Assembly (NCBI GenBank): GCA_000173575.1
Contig: ABYL01000074.1
Span: 1-34,400, forward strand
From: Burkholderia sp. H160
Lineage (GTDB): Bacteria > Pseudomonadota > Gammaproteobacteria > Burkholderiales > Burkholderiaceae
Direction of reading: 5' to 3'
DNA length: 34,400 bases
This document shows, in pieces, positions 33,052 to 34,400 of the stretch (position 1 is the first letter of the stretch; each line of letters opens with the position of its first letter). Both the position numbers and the translations under genes were made by a program. The notes under the pieces were generated by a model. It saw only the letters and a program-made list of their open reading frames with translations. It made no database searches and was not told the DNA's origin.

Positions 33052-34140
33052 TCACCACAGGGAGTGTCTTAGTTTGCGAGAGGAATATTTTGGTCGGCTA
33101 TCCTCTAGCTGCTGAACTACAGTTCCATGACCATCGCGTAGCTCGACTTCGGCCAGTGCGCCGTTCACGAGCGAAAGCTGCGGAGGGACATGCCCGATAT
33201 CCATATCGTAAATCACCGGGCAATGAACGTCGCCAAGAACCGATTGCAACGCATCTATGTAGCTCAAGTCATCGGACTGAGCGCTTTCAGGCCCTGCATT
33301 TCGGCCGATCAATACCCCTGACACCCCGTCGAACCACCCGTTTAAGCGCAAACCCAGAAGGGCGCGAGCCAGGTTGCAGGGGGTCATCTCTGCGTTCTCC
33401 AGATAGAGGAGCGTCCCGTCTGTGCCGGATGCTTCGACAAAGCGCGGCACGTTGCCGAACGCCGTACCGGCGAGCCGCGAAATCGTATCAAGGCAGCCAC
33501 CGATGAGTCGGCCTGAGAGCTTGAGATCAGACTTGCTGCCATCCAGCCGCTTCCAGGACGTCTCGTCTTCGAGCGAAGGCCCGGCATCGGACCCAGCCGA
33601 GGAATCCGTGTCCTTGCTTTGGTGATGTCGCGAAGCGCTTTGGGAAAATCGAGTGCCGGGCTGTAGAGTCAGAACATCCCAGATCGCGGCCGTCACTGCG
33701 TCGATATCGGACGACCCGAGCTGCATCAGGTTCGGACCATGCAAGGTCGCCCAGCCTGCCTTGGTGGTAAGGGGAAGATGCAGCGTACTGAGATCTGAAA
33801 AGCCTGAAAACCACTTGGCCGGAACATTTTCCAGCGCCCGGAAACCCAGAAGCGGGAGTAATTCCATCGCGAGTTCGCCGCCCCACGGCGGCATAACGGC
33901 CGCAATGTCGGGCTCCGTGAGAAGTCGCATCAACTCCGAAGCGCGCTGTTGGCGCGTGGCGCTGGCAGACTTGTAATGCTGGCGAAGACATTCACCCTCG
34001 ATCACCAGGTATCCCCGCTTGCGTAACGCATCGATTGCCTGATCGAGGTGCGGGTACAAAGGCGCGGGTATCCCGGATGAGGGGGCGGTGATTGCGATGA
34101 CATCACCTTGAGCAAGCGGTTTGGGGAAGCGGATATTCAT
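33052..34140 (-). CDS. S66-family peptidase (LD-carboxypeptidase / MccF-like)
   Basis: 362 aa. The Ser-Glu-His triad of the S66 family can be placed: Ser115 in WFSGFSDLSTLH, Glu248 in LLYLENAE, His317 in DMDIGHVPPQLSL; the PWGGELAMELLP segment (85-96) forms the usual binding loop. LD-carboxypeptidases trim tetrapeptides of recycled murein, while MccF members cleave the acyl-sulfonamide/phosphoramide of microcin C-type antibiotics and give immunity. A Ser-rich, charged insertion (about 165-205) before the Glu region is long for LdcA. The gene is isolated, with no murein recycling genes nearby, so a detoxifying MccF-like role is as likely as peptidoglycan work. Confidence 0.87.
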   Translation of the reverse strand: MNIRFPKPLAQGDVIAITAPSSGIPAPLYPHLDQAIDALRKRGYLVIEGECLRQHYKSASATRQQRASELMRLLTEPDIAAVMPPWGGELAMELLPLLGFRALENVPAKWFSGFSDLSTLHLPLTTKAGWATLHGPNLMQLGSSDIDAVTAAIWDVLTLQPGTRFSQSASRHHQSKDTDSSAGSDAGPSLEDETSWKRLDGSKSDLKLSGRLIGGCLDTISRLAGTAFGNVPRFVEASGTDGTLLYLENAEMTPCNLARALLGLRLNGWFDGVSGVLIGRNAGPESAQSDDLSYIDALQSVLGDVHCPVIYDMDIGHVPPQLSLVNGALAEVELRDGHGTVVQQLEDSRPKYSSRKLRHSLW

Positions 34141-34256
34141 CGTTATTATTTAGGTTATGCAAGCGTACTCCGCAGGCTCATTGTAAGCGGTCCTTCGACG
34201 ACGCCCATCGTGCGCGTGAACGGCGGAAACTTCGGCAGATTCGAATCAACAATGGA

Positions 34257-34400
34257 CTACGTCTTCGTCGGCAAGAATCGATAGTTAGCGAAGTGCTCCT
34301 CGGTTGACGTCATTTGGAACCTCATCGATTCGTAGAACGCGATGGCCTCAGAGATGGCGAATTGTCGACGATCTATGCAGCTGGGTTGAATGTTGCATCC
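34257..34400 (-). CDS. C-terminus of a GNAT-like protein, cut by the window edge
   Basis: 47 codons ending at a TAG (34257-34259): the frame reads QFAISEAIAFYESMRFQMTS and ends ANYRFLPTKT. The AIAFYESMRF segment matches the A-I-x-F-Y-E-x-x-G-F ending of GNAT acetyltransferases. It runs off the right edge, so the front is not visible. Confidence 0.5.
   Translation of the reverse strand, partial: GCNIQPSCIDRRQFAISEAIAFYESMRFQMTSTEEHFANYRFLPTKT

Noticed and set aside
26514-34400. Idea that the small GNAT/VOC genes are integron cassettes
   Set aside because: I find no attC-type sites (GTTRRRY with matching inverse core) in the gaps, no integrase, and the genes are not evenly spaced.

Overview
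The window is a piece of a high-GC betaproteobacterial genome. Gene content and protein style fit Burkholderia, Paraburkholderia or Caballeronia: a 16-strand type Gram-negative porin ending in Phe, a lignin-aromatic catabolic cluster, many MarR, LacI and MFS genes, and a PdhA-type 2-oxoacid dehydrogenase. This is inferred from recognised families; no rRNA or other taxonomic marker is present. I see no tRNA, rRNA or CRISPR array.

Layout. (1) 1-3213, minus strand: E1 alpha, E1 beta and E2 of a 2-oxoacid dehydrogenase complex; the E3 gene is not in view. (2) 3352-3999, plus strand: a ClpP paralogue whose catalytic Asp position is Asn, then the C-terminal 60% of an assimilatory nitrate reductase that has lost its front end (pseudogene). 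(3) 6071-15671: a coniferyl alcohol / ferulate catabolic region. The minus-strand unit calA, vdh, ech and an ADP-forming acyl-CoA synthetase would take coniferyl alcohol or aldehyde through feruloyl-CoA and vanillin to vanillate. A MarR regulator (plus strand) sits between this unit and a second minus-strand unit of MFS transporter, porin and alpha/beta hydrolase, which look like uptake and ester-cleavage partners. (4) 15698-16220: a phased three-half-site operator in front of calA, then a Tn3-type transposase remnant. (5) 16280-20202, minus strand and visibly more AT-rich: a FeeM-like acyltransferase broken by a frameshift at an A8 tract, a heme-oxygenase-like diiron oxidase, and a CqsS-like six-TM hybrid sensor kinase with two receivers and a C-terminal HPt. 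This looks like an undescribed signal-synthesis and signal-sensing module and is the most interesting part of the window. (6) 20645-21310: a stub of a flavoprotein gene and a small secreted protein.

(7) 21718-26457: a LacI-regulated catabolic cluster (ribokinase-like kinase, ACS-type MFS transporter, DapA-family aldolase; divergent lacI gene) with two nearly identical 14-bp operators 108 bp apart. (8) 26514-34400: an accessory stretch, almost all on the minus strand, of small GNAT, VOC and nucleotidyltransferase genes mixed with decaying genes: a GNAT with an internal deletion, a signal peptidase I with both a stop codon and loss of the catalytic Ser, and an aldo/keto reductase stub. It ends with an active-looking membrane diguanylate cyclase, an S66 peptidase and the end of another GNAT-like gene.

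Four to six broken genes in 34 kb, together with the transposon scar, indicate a region that has been repeatedly inserted into and is eroding, set around intact catabolic operons.
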